Assembly: GCA_930986645.1 (NCBI GenBank)
Contig: CAKNJS010000014.1
Span: 1-51,651, forward strand
DNA from: an uncultured Lachnoclostridium sp.
GTDB taxonomy: Bacteria > Bacillota > Clostridia > Lachnospirales > Lachnospiraceae
Length of the DNA stretch: 51,651 nt
Direction: 5' to 3'
In this document: positions 1-6,751 of the stretch, one piece after another
How the letters are laid out: every line of letters starts with the position of its first letter
Numbering within the stretch: the first letter of the stretch is position 1
The notes under the pieces: model-generated
What the model was told of the DNA's origin: nothing
Databases searched by the model: none
What the model saw: the letters and a program-made list of their open reading frames with translations, nothing else
Program-made: the position numbers and the translations under genes

Positions 1-2
1 AT

Positions 3-1253
3 AAAACAAAACATTTTGTCTCCCTTTCATCGATGATCTATCGTATGAAAAGGAACGGAGCAGGTCTTGCGTCGATCTGTATTCTCTCCACTATGGTGCT
101 TGTTACGCTGTCGTCTACGGTGTGTCTGTATGCACAGACTGAGGACGGGATCCAGAAGAGATATCCGCATGATATTACGATGGAGCTTACTTCGGATGAT
201 TACAGCGAGACAGAGCCGTATAAAGAGATTGTTTCTGAAGTGCTTTCCGAATACGGGGAGGATGCGGAAAACGTGGAGGATTTCCATCTTTACAGCGCGG
301 CGGGATTTCAGTATGGCGATGAGCTCAGGCTGAGCATGGCGGATTATCCTGAGACGGGCACTGGTGATATAGATTCCATCAGGAGTATCTATATGATAGA
401 TCTTGAAGCTTATAACCGTCTTACAGGAGAAAATCGGGAAATGGCGGACAACGAATTCCTTCTCTATCCGTTTAAGGCGGACTACGATTATGATACGATA
501 TCGATCACAGGCTGCGGCACATGGAATGTAGAACTGCTGGAGCAGCAGCCTTTCCCTGTGGGAAGGGCACAGGCCAATGCCGAGGGTTCATATTTTATTG
601 TGGCGAAAGATTTGTCAGTGATACAGCAGATCGAGGAGTACAGAAACTCTCTCGCGCAAGAGGATGACAGTCTGACAGCCGCCTATATCGAAGAAAGTTA
701 CGGCTTTGATCTGACCTGTGATGATGAGAAACAGACGGAGATCTATAATACGATCTTGGAGCGGATCGGAGCTCTGACCAGTCAGGAGAATGGTGTGGAA
801 TATCCGCATTATTTTATCGACTCTAAGGCGGGCGGAAGGATAGATTATATCGCGATCAACGGCGGACTTTTCTTCTTGGGCGTGCTTCTCGGCGCGGTAT
901 TCCTTTTCGGTACGGTGCTGATCATGTATTATAAGCAGATATCGGAAGGGTATGAGGATCAGGATCGTTTTGATATTCTGATGAAAGTGGGAATGACCCG
1001 GAAGGAAGTAAAGCAGAGCATCAATTCGCAGGTGCTGACAGTATTCTTCCTGCCGCTGATCACCGCCGGGGTCCATCTGGCTTTTGCGTATCCGTTGATC
1101 TCCAAGATCCTGCTCCTTATGTCGGCGACGGAGGAGAGCCTTTTGATCCTTGTAACGGTATGCTGCTATTTGGTGTTTGCCCTGTTCTACGTGCTTGTAT
1201 ACGTTATCACATCGAAAGGATACTATACAATTGTCAGCGGAAAAGAAGAGTAA
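3..1253 (+). CDS. ABC transporter permease, FtsX/BceB type (5' end cut by window edge)
   Basis: The reading frame is open from the first bases of the window, so this is the C-terminal 416 residues of a longer protein. The leading residues (KTKHFVSLSSMIYRMKRNGA) followed by a hydrophobic helix match the internal start of the second half of BceB-type permeases; the ATG at 33 is therefore probably internal. After the first helix comes a roughly 230-residue extracytoplasmic region, then three further membrane segments near the C-terminus (around window positions 840-930, 1030-1100 and 1110-1215). This is the FtsX domain layout. Family members work with an ATPase and often a two-component system in peptide-antibiotic sensing or resistance; the partner ATPase would lie upstream, outside the window. 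Substrate cannot be told. Confidence 0.85.
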   Translation, partial: KTKHFVSLSSMIYRMKRNGAGLASICILSTMVLVTLSSTVCLYAQTEDGIQKRYPHDITMELTSDDYSETEPYKEIVSEVLSEYGEDAENVEDFHLYSAAGFQYGDELRLSMADYPETGTGDIDSIRSIYMIDLEAYNRLTGENREMADNEFLLYPFKADYDYDTISITGCGTWNVELLEQQPFPVGRAQANAEGSYFIVAKDLSVIQQIEEYRNSLAQEDDSLTAAYIEESYGFDLTCDDEKQTEIYNTILERIGALTSQENGVEYPHYFIDSKAGGRIDYIAINGGLFFLGVLLGAVFLFGTVLIMYYKQISEGYEDQDRFDILMKVGMTRKEVKQSINSQVLTVFFLPLITAGVHLAFAYPLISKILLLMSATEESLLILVTVCCYLVFALFYVLVYVITSKGYYTIVSGKEE

Positions 1254-1286
1254 TAGAAAATTTACAAAAATAAACCTAAAATGCTG

Positions 1287-1314
1287 TTCAATTTGTGCAT
1301 AATGATGATATAAT
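1287..1314 (+). promoter_or_regulatory. putative sigma-A promoter for the first cytidylate-kinase-like gene
   Basis: A perfect TATAAT lies at 1309-1314 with a weak TTCAAT at 1287-1292 (16 bp spacer), about 100 bp before the gene start. The -10 is convincing, the -35 is poor. The long leader between 1320 and 1400 contains GC-rich segments but no recognised riboswitch. Confidence 0.5.
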
Positions 1315-1415
1315 CTAACTGTGAATAAAAGACTGGGGACTTGGGCGGCGGCTGCGAATTCCCGGTACGATAAATACAGCGCCCATGCAGCGCTTCGCAG
1401 GGAGGAGTGACACAT

Positions 1416-2048
1416 ATGATGCAGCATACGATCATCACGATAGGCAGACAGTTTGGAAGCGGCGGACACGAGATTGGAAACAGGCTGGCGGAGAGACTTG
1501 ATATTCCGCTTTATGACCACAATCTGATCCGCATGGCAGCGCAGGAGCTGCGTATCAGTAATGAAGACGCAACAAAGGTGGACGAGACGATACTGGGAAG
1601 ATTCCTTTCAGCTTATGCATCAAGCAGTCTGGAGTACCGGGTGTTCATGAACAGTGATGAATCCGGCAAGACATTGACAGACCGGGTGTATGAGAGGCAG
1701 TCGGCTATCATCCGCAAGCTGGCGGAGGAAGGACCGGGAATCTTCGTGGGAAGATGTGCAGACTATGTTCTCGGAGATTATACAAACTGTATCAATACAT
1801 TTATCTATGCGTATAAAGAAGACCGGATCCGCCGGATCATGAAGCTTTATAAGCTGGATGAAAAGCAGGCGGCCGATAAGATCAGGAAGACAGACCGAGA
1901 CAGGAAAAACTATTATGAGGCGCGCACAAAGAGAGAGTGGGGCGGCATAGACGCCAACAGTATGATGTTCAATGCGAGTCTGCTTGGAATAGACGGAGTG
2001 GTGGATGCTCTGGAGGCAATCTACCGGAAGTGGGAGACCCGCGAGTGA
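1416..2048 (+). CDS. cytidylate kinase-like family protein (first copy)
   Basis: This 210-residue protein starts with IITIGRQFGSGGHEIG, the P-loop-like GRQ-GSGG signature of the Cytidylate_kin2 family (PF13189), followed by a DHNLIRMAA helix and a GRCADYVL segment as in nucleoside monophosphate kinases. The family resembles CMP kinases but its substrate is not firmly established. A GTG at 1407 directly abuts the GGAGGA at 1401-1406, so the ATG at 1416, ten bases after GGAGG, is the better start. It has its own promoter and is closed by a strong terminator at 2061-2112, so it is monocistronic. A paralogue with the same signature lies at 5856-6479, on the other side of the liv transporter genes. 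Confidence 0.85.
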   Translation: MMQHTIITIGRQFGSGGHEIGNRLAERLDIPLYDHNLIRMAAQELRISNEDATKVDETILGRFLSAYASSSLEYRVFMNSDESGKTLTDRVYERQSAIIRKLAEEGPGIFVGRCADYVLGDYTNCINTFIYAYKEDRIRRIMKLYKLDEKQAADKIRKTDRDRKNYYEARTKREWGGIDANSMMFNASLLGIDGVVDALEAIYRKWETRE

Positions 2049-2060
2049 CAGATAAGAAGA

Positions 2061-2112
2061 AAAGGAGAGACGGGAAACTGTACGTGTAAGGTTTTCCCGC
2101 CTCTCCTTTTTC
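2061..2112 (+). terminator. rho-independent terminator
   Basis: The arms AGGAGAGACGGGAAA and TTTTCCCGCCTCTCCT enclose a 13-base loop and are followed by a T run. The hairpin sits 13 bases past the stop of the first cytidylate-kinase-like gene. Confidence 0.9.
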
Positions 2113-2116
2113 TGCG

Positions 2117-2280
2117 TCCACAGTTCAACGCGCCATTCGCAAAGCCGCACTATCGTACTTACCGCGGCTGCGCCGCATCTTTGCTCATAAACGAGCGCTC
2201 AGCTCATCTGATTGCCAGCCGCCGGATTCTTATGCAAGCATAAAGCTGTCTCCTGACAACAGATGGCTGAACTGTTGGCC
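2117..2280. repeat. palindrome-rich intergenic element, possibly MITE-like
   Basis: This 164-bp stretch between two terminators codes for nothing recognisable. Its ends form an imperfect inverted repeat: CACAGTTCAACGCGCCAT near 2118 pairs with ATGGCTGAACTGTTGG near 2263. Inside lie several short perfect hairpins: GCGGC-TGC-GCCGC (2164-2176), GAGCGCTC (2193-2200) and TATGC-AA-GCATA (2231-2242). On the minus strand it carries the words ATGCTTGCAT and then TGAGCTGAGCG, which occur in the same order in the structured element at 21484-21620. This suggests, but does not prove, that both belong to a dispersed palindromic repeat family. Confidence 0.4.
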
Positions 2281-2281
2281 T

Positions 2282-2308
2282 AAAAAACCGAGTGTGCTCG
2301 ATTTTTTT
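2282..2308. terminator. short bidirectional terminator-like hairpin
   Basis: AAAAAACCGAG, loop TGTG, CTCG followed by A and seven T. The A tract before and T tract after allow function on both strands. It directly precedes the liv promoter and probably insulates it from upstream transcription. Confidence 0.6.
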
Positions 2309-2309
2309 G

Positions 2310-2339
2310 TTGATTACTGTCGCATACCTGTGGTATAAT
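2310..2339 (+). promoter_or_regulatory. promoter of the liv transporter operon
   Basis: TTGATT at 2310-2315 and a perfect TATAAT at 2334-2339 with an 18-bp spacer; a TG one base upstream of the -10 (TGGTATAAT) makes an extended -10. The livH start follows about 40 bases later. Confidence 0.8.
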
Positions 2340-2382
2340 CAAGTGATATTTGTAGTAAAGTATGGAATGGAAGGGAATGAAT

Positions 2383-3267
2383 ATGAGCTTTATATCGTAT
2401 TTAATCAACGGATTAAGTCTTGGAAGTGTCTATGCGATCATCGCTCTCGGCTATACCATGGTTTATGGTATTGCGAAAATGCTGAATTTCGCGCACGGTG
2501 ATGTCATCATGATCGGTGCTTATATGGCACTGCTTGCTATGTCGCAGGCGGGTCTGTCCCCGGTTATCGCGGTATTGATCGCAATCGTGGTGTGTACCGT
2601 GCTTGGAGTCGTGATCGAGAGGATCGCATACAAACCACTGAGAAATGCAGCTTCATCGCTGTCGGTTCTGATCACTGCGATCGGTGTCAGTTATCTGCTG
2701 CAGAATATTGCGCTGCTTGCCTTTGGCTCTAACGCAAAGACTTTCCCGTCAGTTATCAAGTGGAGCGGGATTACGCTGGCCGGAGGACAGCTCAGCATCT
2801 CAGGGGTTACGATCGTTACGATCGGAGTCTGTATTGTCATTATGATTGCGCTTGTCGCATTTGTACAGAAGTCAAAACCGGGTCAGGCAATGCGCGCCGT
2901 GTCTGAGGATAAAGGAGCTGCACAGCTTATGGGAATCAACGTGAACGGAACGATCGCGCTGACATTTGCCATTGGGTCCGCTCTGGCAGCTATAGCAGGT
3001 GTCCTTTACTGTTCGGCATATCCGAGCGTGACACCGTATACCGGAGCTATGCCGGGTATCAAAGCTTTCGTGGCAGCAGTATTCGGCGGTATCGGATCGA
3101 TCCCGGGCGCATTCATCGGAGGACTTCTCCTTGGAATCATCGAGATCTTCGGCAGGGCGTATATTACGTCGCAGATGGCGGACGCACTTGTATTTGCAGT
3201 GCTTATCGTCGTGCTTTTAGTGAAACCTACGGGGCTTTTAGGCAAGAAGATTCAGGAGAAAGTGTAG
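2383..3267 (+). CDS. livH: branched-chain amino acid ABC transporter permease LivH
   Basis: This inner-membrane permease of the HAAT family is 294 residues long, the usual size for LivH. It opens with a hydrophobic segment GLSLGSVYAIIALGYTMVYG and the highly conserved MLNFAHGD motif, and ends with the GGIGSIPGAFIGGLLLG loop that contacts the ATPases. About eight membrane segments are visible. Three in-frame ATGs (2362, 2377, 2383) are possible; 2383 is chosen because GAAGGGA sits seven bases before it and the product then begins MSFISYLINGLSLGS as in relatives. It is the first gene of a livH-livM-livG-livF operon. No periplasmic-type binding protein gene (livJ/livK) precedes it, so substrate specificity within the branched-chain or related amino acids is not shown. 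Confidence 0.93.
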   Translation: MSFISYLINGLSLGSVYAIIALGYTMVYGIAKMLNFAHGDVIMIGAYMALLAMSQAGLSPVIAVLIAIVVCTVLGVVIERIAYKPLRNAASSLSVLITAIGVSYLLQNIALLAFGSNAKTFPSVIKWSGITLAGGQLSISGVTIVTIGVCIVIMIALVAFVQKSKPGQAMRAVSEDKGAAQLMGINVNGTIALTFAIGSALAAIAGVLYCSAYPSVTPYTGAMPGIKAFVAAVFGGIGSIPGAFIGGLLLGIIEIFGRAYITSQMADALVFAVLIVVLLVKPTGLLGKKIQEKV

Positions 3268-4338
3268 GTGGATGTTATGTTGAAGAAAATGAATAAAACT
3301 ACAAAAAGCAATCTTATCACATATGGCATGGTGGTCATTGCTTTCATCATCATGCAGACACTGATCGCAACTGGAAGTGTTTCCAGTCTGCTGGAGGGGA
3401 TCATGGTGCCGATCTGTATCTATGTGATCATGGCGGTTTCATTGAACCTCGTAGTTGGCATTCTTGGTGAGCTGAGCCTTGGACACGCCGGATTTATGTG
3501 TGTGGGCGCGTTTTCAAGTGCATTTTTCTCAAAATGCATGAAGGATGTAATTGAGAACGGGGCGCTTCGCTTTCTTCTGGCAATGCTGATCGGCATTGCT
3601 GTGGCGGCGGTTTTCGGTATCATTATCGGAGTCCCTGTGCTCCGTTTAAAAGGCGACTACCTTGCTATTGTCACACTGGCATTCGGTGAAATTATCAAGA
3701 ATCTTGTAAATGTTCTGTTTATCGGAAAAGATTCCAATGGTTTCCATTTCTCTACAGAAGATGTAATGGGGCTGAATATGGAACCGGATGGAACCGTTAT
3801 TGTAAACGGCCCTCAGGGAATCACAGGCACACCGCAGGATTCTACATTTTTCATCGGATTTATCATGATTCTGATCACACTGTTTATTGTGCTCAACCTG
3901 ATCAACTCCAGAGACGGACGTGCGATCATGGCAATCCGTGATAACCGTATTGCAGCGGAATCTGTGGGAATCAATATCACAAAATATAAGCTGATGGCAT
4001 TTACTGTTTCAGCTGCGCTGGCCGGAGGCGCAGGCGTGCTCTACGCGCACAACCTGTCTACGCTGACAGCGAACACAAACAACTTCGGATATAACCAGTC
4101 TATCATGATCCTTGTATTTGTCGTGCTGGGCGGTATCGGAAATATCAGGGGCTCGATTATAGCGGCTGTGATCCTGACTCTTCTTCCGGAACTTTTGAGA
4201 GGACTGCAGGATTATCGTATGCTGATCTACGCGATCGTACTGATTGCTATGATGCTCTTTAACTGGGCGCCGAAAGCAATCGAGTGGAGAGAAAAACACC
4301 TCTCCTTCCTTAGAAAGAAAAAGGAGGCTGTGAAATAA
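3268..4338 (+). CDS. livM: branched-chain amino acid ABC transporter permease LivM
   Basis: The second permease subunit is 356 residues long with about nine membrane segments. It shows the LivM landmarks LNLVVGILGELSLGHAGF near residue 65 and, near the C-terminus, the GGIGNIRGSIIAAVIL coupling loop. It starts with GTG immediately after the livH stop; AGGAG lies ten bases before the GTG. An ATG nine bases downstream (3277) is an alternative. Its TAA overlaps the livG ATG by one base, showing translational coupling. It pairs with LivH to form the membrane channel energised by LivG and LivF. Confidence 0.92.
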   Translation: MDVMLKKMNKTTKSNLITYGMVVIAFIIMQTLIATGSVSSLLEGIMVPICIYVIMAVSLNLVVGILGELSLGHAGFMCVGAFSSAFFSKCMKDVIENGALRFLLAMLIGIAVAAVFGIIIGVPVLRLKGDYLAIVTLAFGEIIKNLVNVLFIGKDSNGFHFSTEDVMGLNMEPDGTVIVNGPQGITGTPQDSTFFIGFIMILITLFIVLNLINSRDGRAIMAIRDNRIAAESVGINITKYKLMAFTVSAALAGGAGVLYAHNLSTLTANTNNFGYNQSIMILVFVVLGGIGNIRGSIIAAVILTLLPELLRGLQDYRMLIYAIVLIAMMLFNWAPKAIEWREKHLSFLRKKKEAVK

Positions 4339-5096
4339 TGGCATTACTGGAAGTAAAAAATCTGGGCATTTCATTCGGCGGTCTCCGTGCGGTGAATGCG
4401 TTTGATATTTCAATCGAAAAAGAAGAACTTTATGGACTGATCGGTCCGAACGGAGCGGGAAAAACGACTGTGTTCAACCTGCTGACGGGAGTATACAAAC
4501 CGGATGCCGGAAAGGTGATTCTGGACGGAAAAGATATCACAGGGAAAAAGACCATTGATATCAGCAAAGCCGGTATTGCAAGAACTTTCCAGAATATCCG
4601 CCTCTTTAAAGATCTGAGCGTTCTGGATAATGTAAAAGTGGGACTTCATAACAAGCATCACTATTCCACGATCGAAGGAATCCTGCGTCTTCCGAGACAC
4701 AGAAAAGTGGAAAAAGAGATGAACGAGCAGGCCATGGAACTGCTGAAGGTGTTCAATCTGGAAGAGGCGGCGCACAGAAAGGCATCGAATCTTCCGTACG
4801 GCCAGCAGAGACGTCTTGAGATTGCCAGAGCACTGGCAACAGAGCCGAAGCTTCTGCTTCTGGATGAACCGGCCGCCGGAATGAACCCGAATGAGACAGG
4901 GGAACTGATGGACATGATACGCTTTGTGCGTGAAGAATTCCACATGACGATCCTTCTGATCGAACATGATATGAAACTGGTAGGCGGAATCTGCGAGAAA
5001 CTGACTGTGCTGAACTTTGGTGAAGTGCTCTGTCAGGGCAGTACGTCGGACGTTCTGAATGACCCGCAGGTCATCACGGCATATCTCGGAGAATAG
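4338..5096 (+). CDS. livG: branched-chain amino acid ABC transporter ATPase LivG
   Basis: This cytoplasmic ABC ATPase has 252 residues. Walker A is GPNGAGKT (36-43), the signature is the LivG-type YGQQRRLEIARAL near 153 (YGQQ instead of LSGGQ, as in the family), and Walker B is LLLLDEPAAGMNP near 172. The sequence ends with VLNFGEVLCQGS and a short BCA-type tail. AAGGAGG lies ten bases before the ATG, which overlaps the livM stop. LivG and LivF form the heterodimeric motor of the importer. Confidence 0.95.
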   Translation: MALLEVKNLGISFGGLRAVNAFDISIEKEELYGLIGPNGAGKTTVFNLLTGVYKPDAGKVILDGKDITGKKTIDISKAGIARTFQNIRLFKDLSVLDNVKVGLHNKHHYSTIEGILRLPRHRKVEKEMNEQAMELLKVFNLEEAAHRKASNLPYGQQRRLEIARALATEPKLLLLDEPAAGMNPNETGELMDMIRFVREEFHMTILLIEHDMKLVGGICEKLTVLNFGEVLCQGSTSDVLNDPQVITAYLGE

Positions 5097-5109
5097 GAGG
5101 AAACTGGTT

Positions 5110-5820
5110 ATGGCAATGCTTGAAGTCAAAGATCTGGAAGTATATTACGGAGTTATCCAAGCAATCAAGGGCATTTCATTTGAGGTAAACAAAGGCGAGG
5201 TTATCGCTTTGATCGGTGCGAACGGCGCAGGAAAAACGACTACACTCCACACAATTACAGGGCTTCTTTCACCTAAGAACGGCCATGTAATCTTTGAAGG
5301 AAAAGATATCACAAAAGTGCCCGCCCACAAGATTGTATCTATGGGAATGGCACATGTCCCGGAAGGACGGCGTGTGTTTGCCGAACTGAGTGTGTATGAG
5401 AACCTGAAGATGGGAGCCTACACACGAAAAGACAAAAATGAGATTGAAGAGAGTCTGGCAAATGTGTATAAACGCTTCCCTCGTCTGGAAGAGAGAAAAA
5501 ATCAGATGGCGGGAACACTGAGCGGCGGAGAGCAGCAGATGCTTGCCATGGGACGTGCACTTATGTCGAAACCGAAGATCATCCTGATGGATGAGCCGTC
5601 TATGGGTCTCTCACCGATTCTGGTCAATGAGATTTTCGATATTATCCGCGCCGTAAGCGAGAGCGGAACTACGGTTCTCCTCGTAGAGCAGAATGCGAAA
5701 AAGGCACTTGCAATTGCGGACAGAGCCTACGTACTTGAGACGGGCAAGATCGTGCTCGAAGGAAATGCAAAAGATCTGCTGGAAGACGATTCGATTAAGA
5801 AAGCATATTTAGGGGAATAA
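5110..5820 (+). CDS. livF: branched-chain amino acid ABC transporter ATPase LivF
   Basis: The second ABC ATPase has 236 residues. Walker A is GANGAGKTT (36-44), the signature is LSGGEQQMLAMGRAL near 137, and Walker B is ILMDEPSMGLSP near 158. The MAHVPEGRRVFAELSVYENL stretch is typical of LivF. An upstream in-frame GTG at 5059 lies inside livG and has no ribosome binding site; the ATG at 5110 is nine bases after AGGAGG (5095-5100) and is the clear start. Only 35 bases separate it from the second cytidylate-kinase-like gene, with no terminator, so that gene is probably co-transcribed. Confidence 0.95.
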   Translation: MAMLEVKDLEVYYGVIQAIKGISFEVNKGEVIALIGANGAGKTTTLHTITGLLSPKNGHVIFEGKDITKVPAHKIVSMGMAHVPEGRRVFAELSVYENLKMGAYTRKDKNEIEESLANVYKRFPRLEERKNQMAGTLSGGEQQMLAMGRALMSKPKIILMDEPSMGLSPILVNEIFDIIRAVSESGTTVLLVEQNAKKALAIADRAYVLETGKIVLEGNAKDLLEDDSIKKAYLGE

Positions 5821-5855
5821 ACACAGAAATCAGCGATTTGAGGAGGTGCATCTTT

Positions 5856-6479
5856 ATGAGAAATATCGTCATTACGATTGCAAGACAGTATGGCAGCGGA
5901 GGAAAGACGATCGGTGCCATGCTTGCAAAAGATCTGGGCATTAACTGTTACAGCAGGGAAATCCTCAGAATGGCATCGGAGGACAGCGGGATTAACGAAC
6001 GGCTATTCGGCATGACAGACGAGAAGATCCGTCATGCGTCATGGTTTCATGTTTTAAACCGTCCGTATGAGGGAGAACTGCTTCCGCCGGAAGATAAGGG
6101 CTTTACTTCGGAAGACAACCTGTTTAACTATCAGGCTAAGATAATCAAGGATCTGGCAGTAAAGGAATCCTGTGTCATTATTGGAAGGTGTGCTGATTAT
6201 GTGCTCAGGGACTATCCGAATGTAATGAGCGTGTTCGTCCATGCAGACCGGAAGTTCTGTCTTGACCGGGCGATGGAGCGCCACAGCATGACTGAGAAGG
6301 AAATGCGGAAATATATTGAAAAAACCGATCAGTTCAGAGGGGATTTCTACCGCTATCATACCGGACATGAGTGGGCGGATGCAAGGAACTACGATCTGTG
6401 TCTGGACAGCGGCAAACTCGGATTCGAGAAATGCGTGGAAGAAATCAAGGCGTATAAGAAGATCCGCTTTGGAGAGTGA
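5856..6479 (+). CDS. cytidylate kinase-like family protein (second copy)
   Basis: This 207-residue paralogue of the product at 1416-2048 carries the same IVITIARQYGSGGKTIG signature, a YSREILRMAS helix and an IIGRCADYVL segment (PF13189). An open frame reaches a TTG at 5838, but AGGAGG (5841-5846) lies nine bases before the ATG at 5856, which fixes the start. It is the last gene of the liv operon. The two copies are clearly diverged along their whole length, so this is not a recent duplication. The function of the family in amino acid transporter operons is not known to me; nucleoside monophosphate kinase activity is only inferred from the fold. Confidence 0.83.
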   Translation: MRNIVITIARQYGSGGKTIGAMLAKDLGINCYSREILRMASEDSGINERLFGMTDEKIRHASWFHVLNRPYEGELLPPEDKGFTSEDNLFNYQAKIIKDLAVKESCVIIGRCADYVLRDYPNVMSVFVHADRKFCLDRAMERHSMTEKEMRKYIEKTDQFRGDFYRYHTGHEWADARNYDLCLDSGKLGFEKCVEEIKAYKKIRFGE

Positions 6480-6509
6480 TATTTCGATTTCTCGGACTGA
6501 TAAAGTATC

Positions 6510-6624
6510 ATACAAGCTGGCGGAAAGCGCAGCTTTTCCAACTATTTTTTTATTATCCCGGCCGATAACCGAGCGGAATAATGAAACCATAGTCAGAAAA
6601 GCTGCGCTTTCTTCTGGTTTGTAT
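6510..6624. repeat. 115-bp near-perfect palindrome in the cytidylate kinase-like/argS intergenic region
   Basis: Two 55-base arms (6510-6564 and 6570-6624) separated by ATAAC are inverted copies of each other with 42 of 55 positions identical, counted by hand. Five of the 13 differences would still pair as G-U in the + strand RNA. Each arm contains a smaller palindrome AAAGCGCAGCTTT. Nothing in it codes. It could be a degenerate MITE, a very large bidirectional terminator, or a double-stranded RNA processing site. Confidence 0.75.
6522..6551 (+). terminator. possible terminator inside the palindrome's left arm
   Basis: GGAAAGC, loop GCA, GCTTTTCC, then AACTA and seven T. The five-base gap between stem and T run makes it a weak candidate. 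The mirrored copy in the right arm lacks a good T run. If used, it would end the liv operon transcript. Confidence 0.4.
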
Positions 6625-6687
6625 AAGAATTCCCGTATTGATCTGTATATCAGACAGTATGAAAAAACGGAATTTCCAAACGAAAAC

Positions 6688-6716
6688 TTGCCGCCCTCTT
6701 ATATACATGATAGAAT
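6688..6716 (+). promoter_or_regulatory. promoter of argS
   Basis: TTGCCG at 6688-6693 and TAGAAT at 6711-6716 with a 17-bp spacer, 35 bases before the argS start. There is no room for a T-box leader between this promoter and the gene. Confidence 0.7.
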
Positions 6717-6751
6717 AACTTTCATACGGATAAAGAGGAGTGTGGAAGATA

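Noticed and set aside
615..1520. 301-codon minus-strand frame across the permease end and the promoter of the next gene
   Set aside because: It crosses a clear + strand promoter and the start of a recognised gene, with no domain.
6600..6751. T-box leader for argS
   Set aside because: The promoter lies only 35 bases before the start and no T-box core sequence or antiterminator was found.
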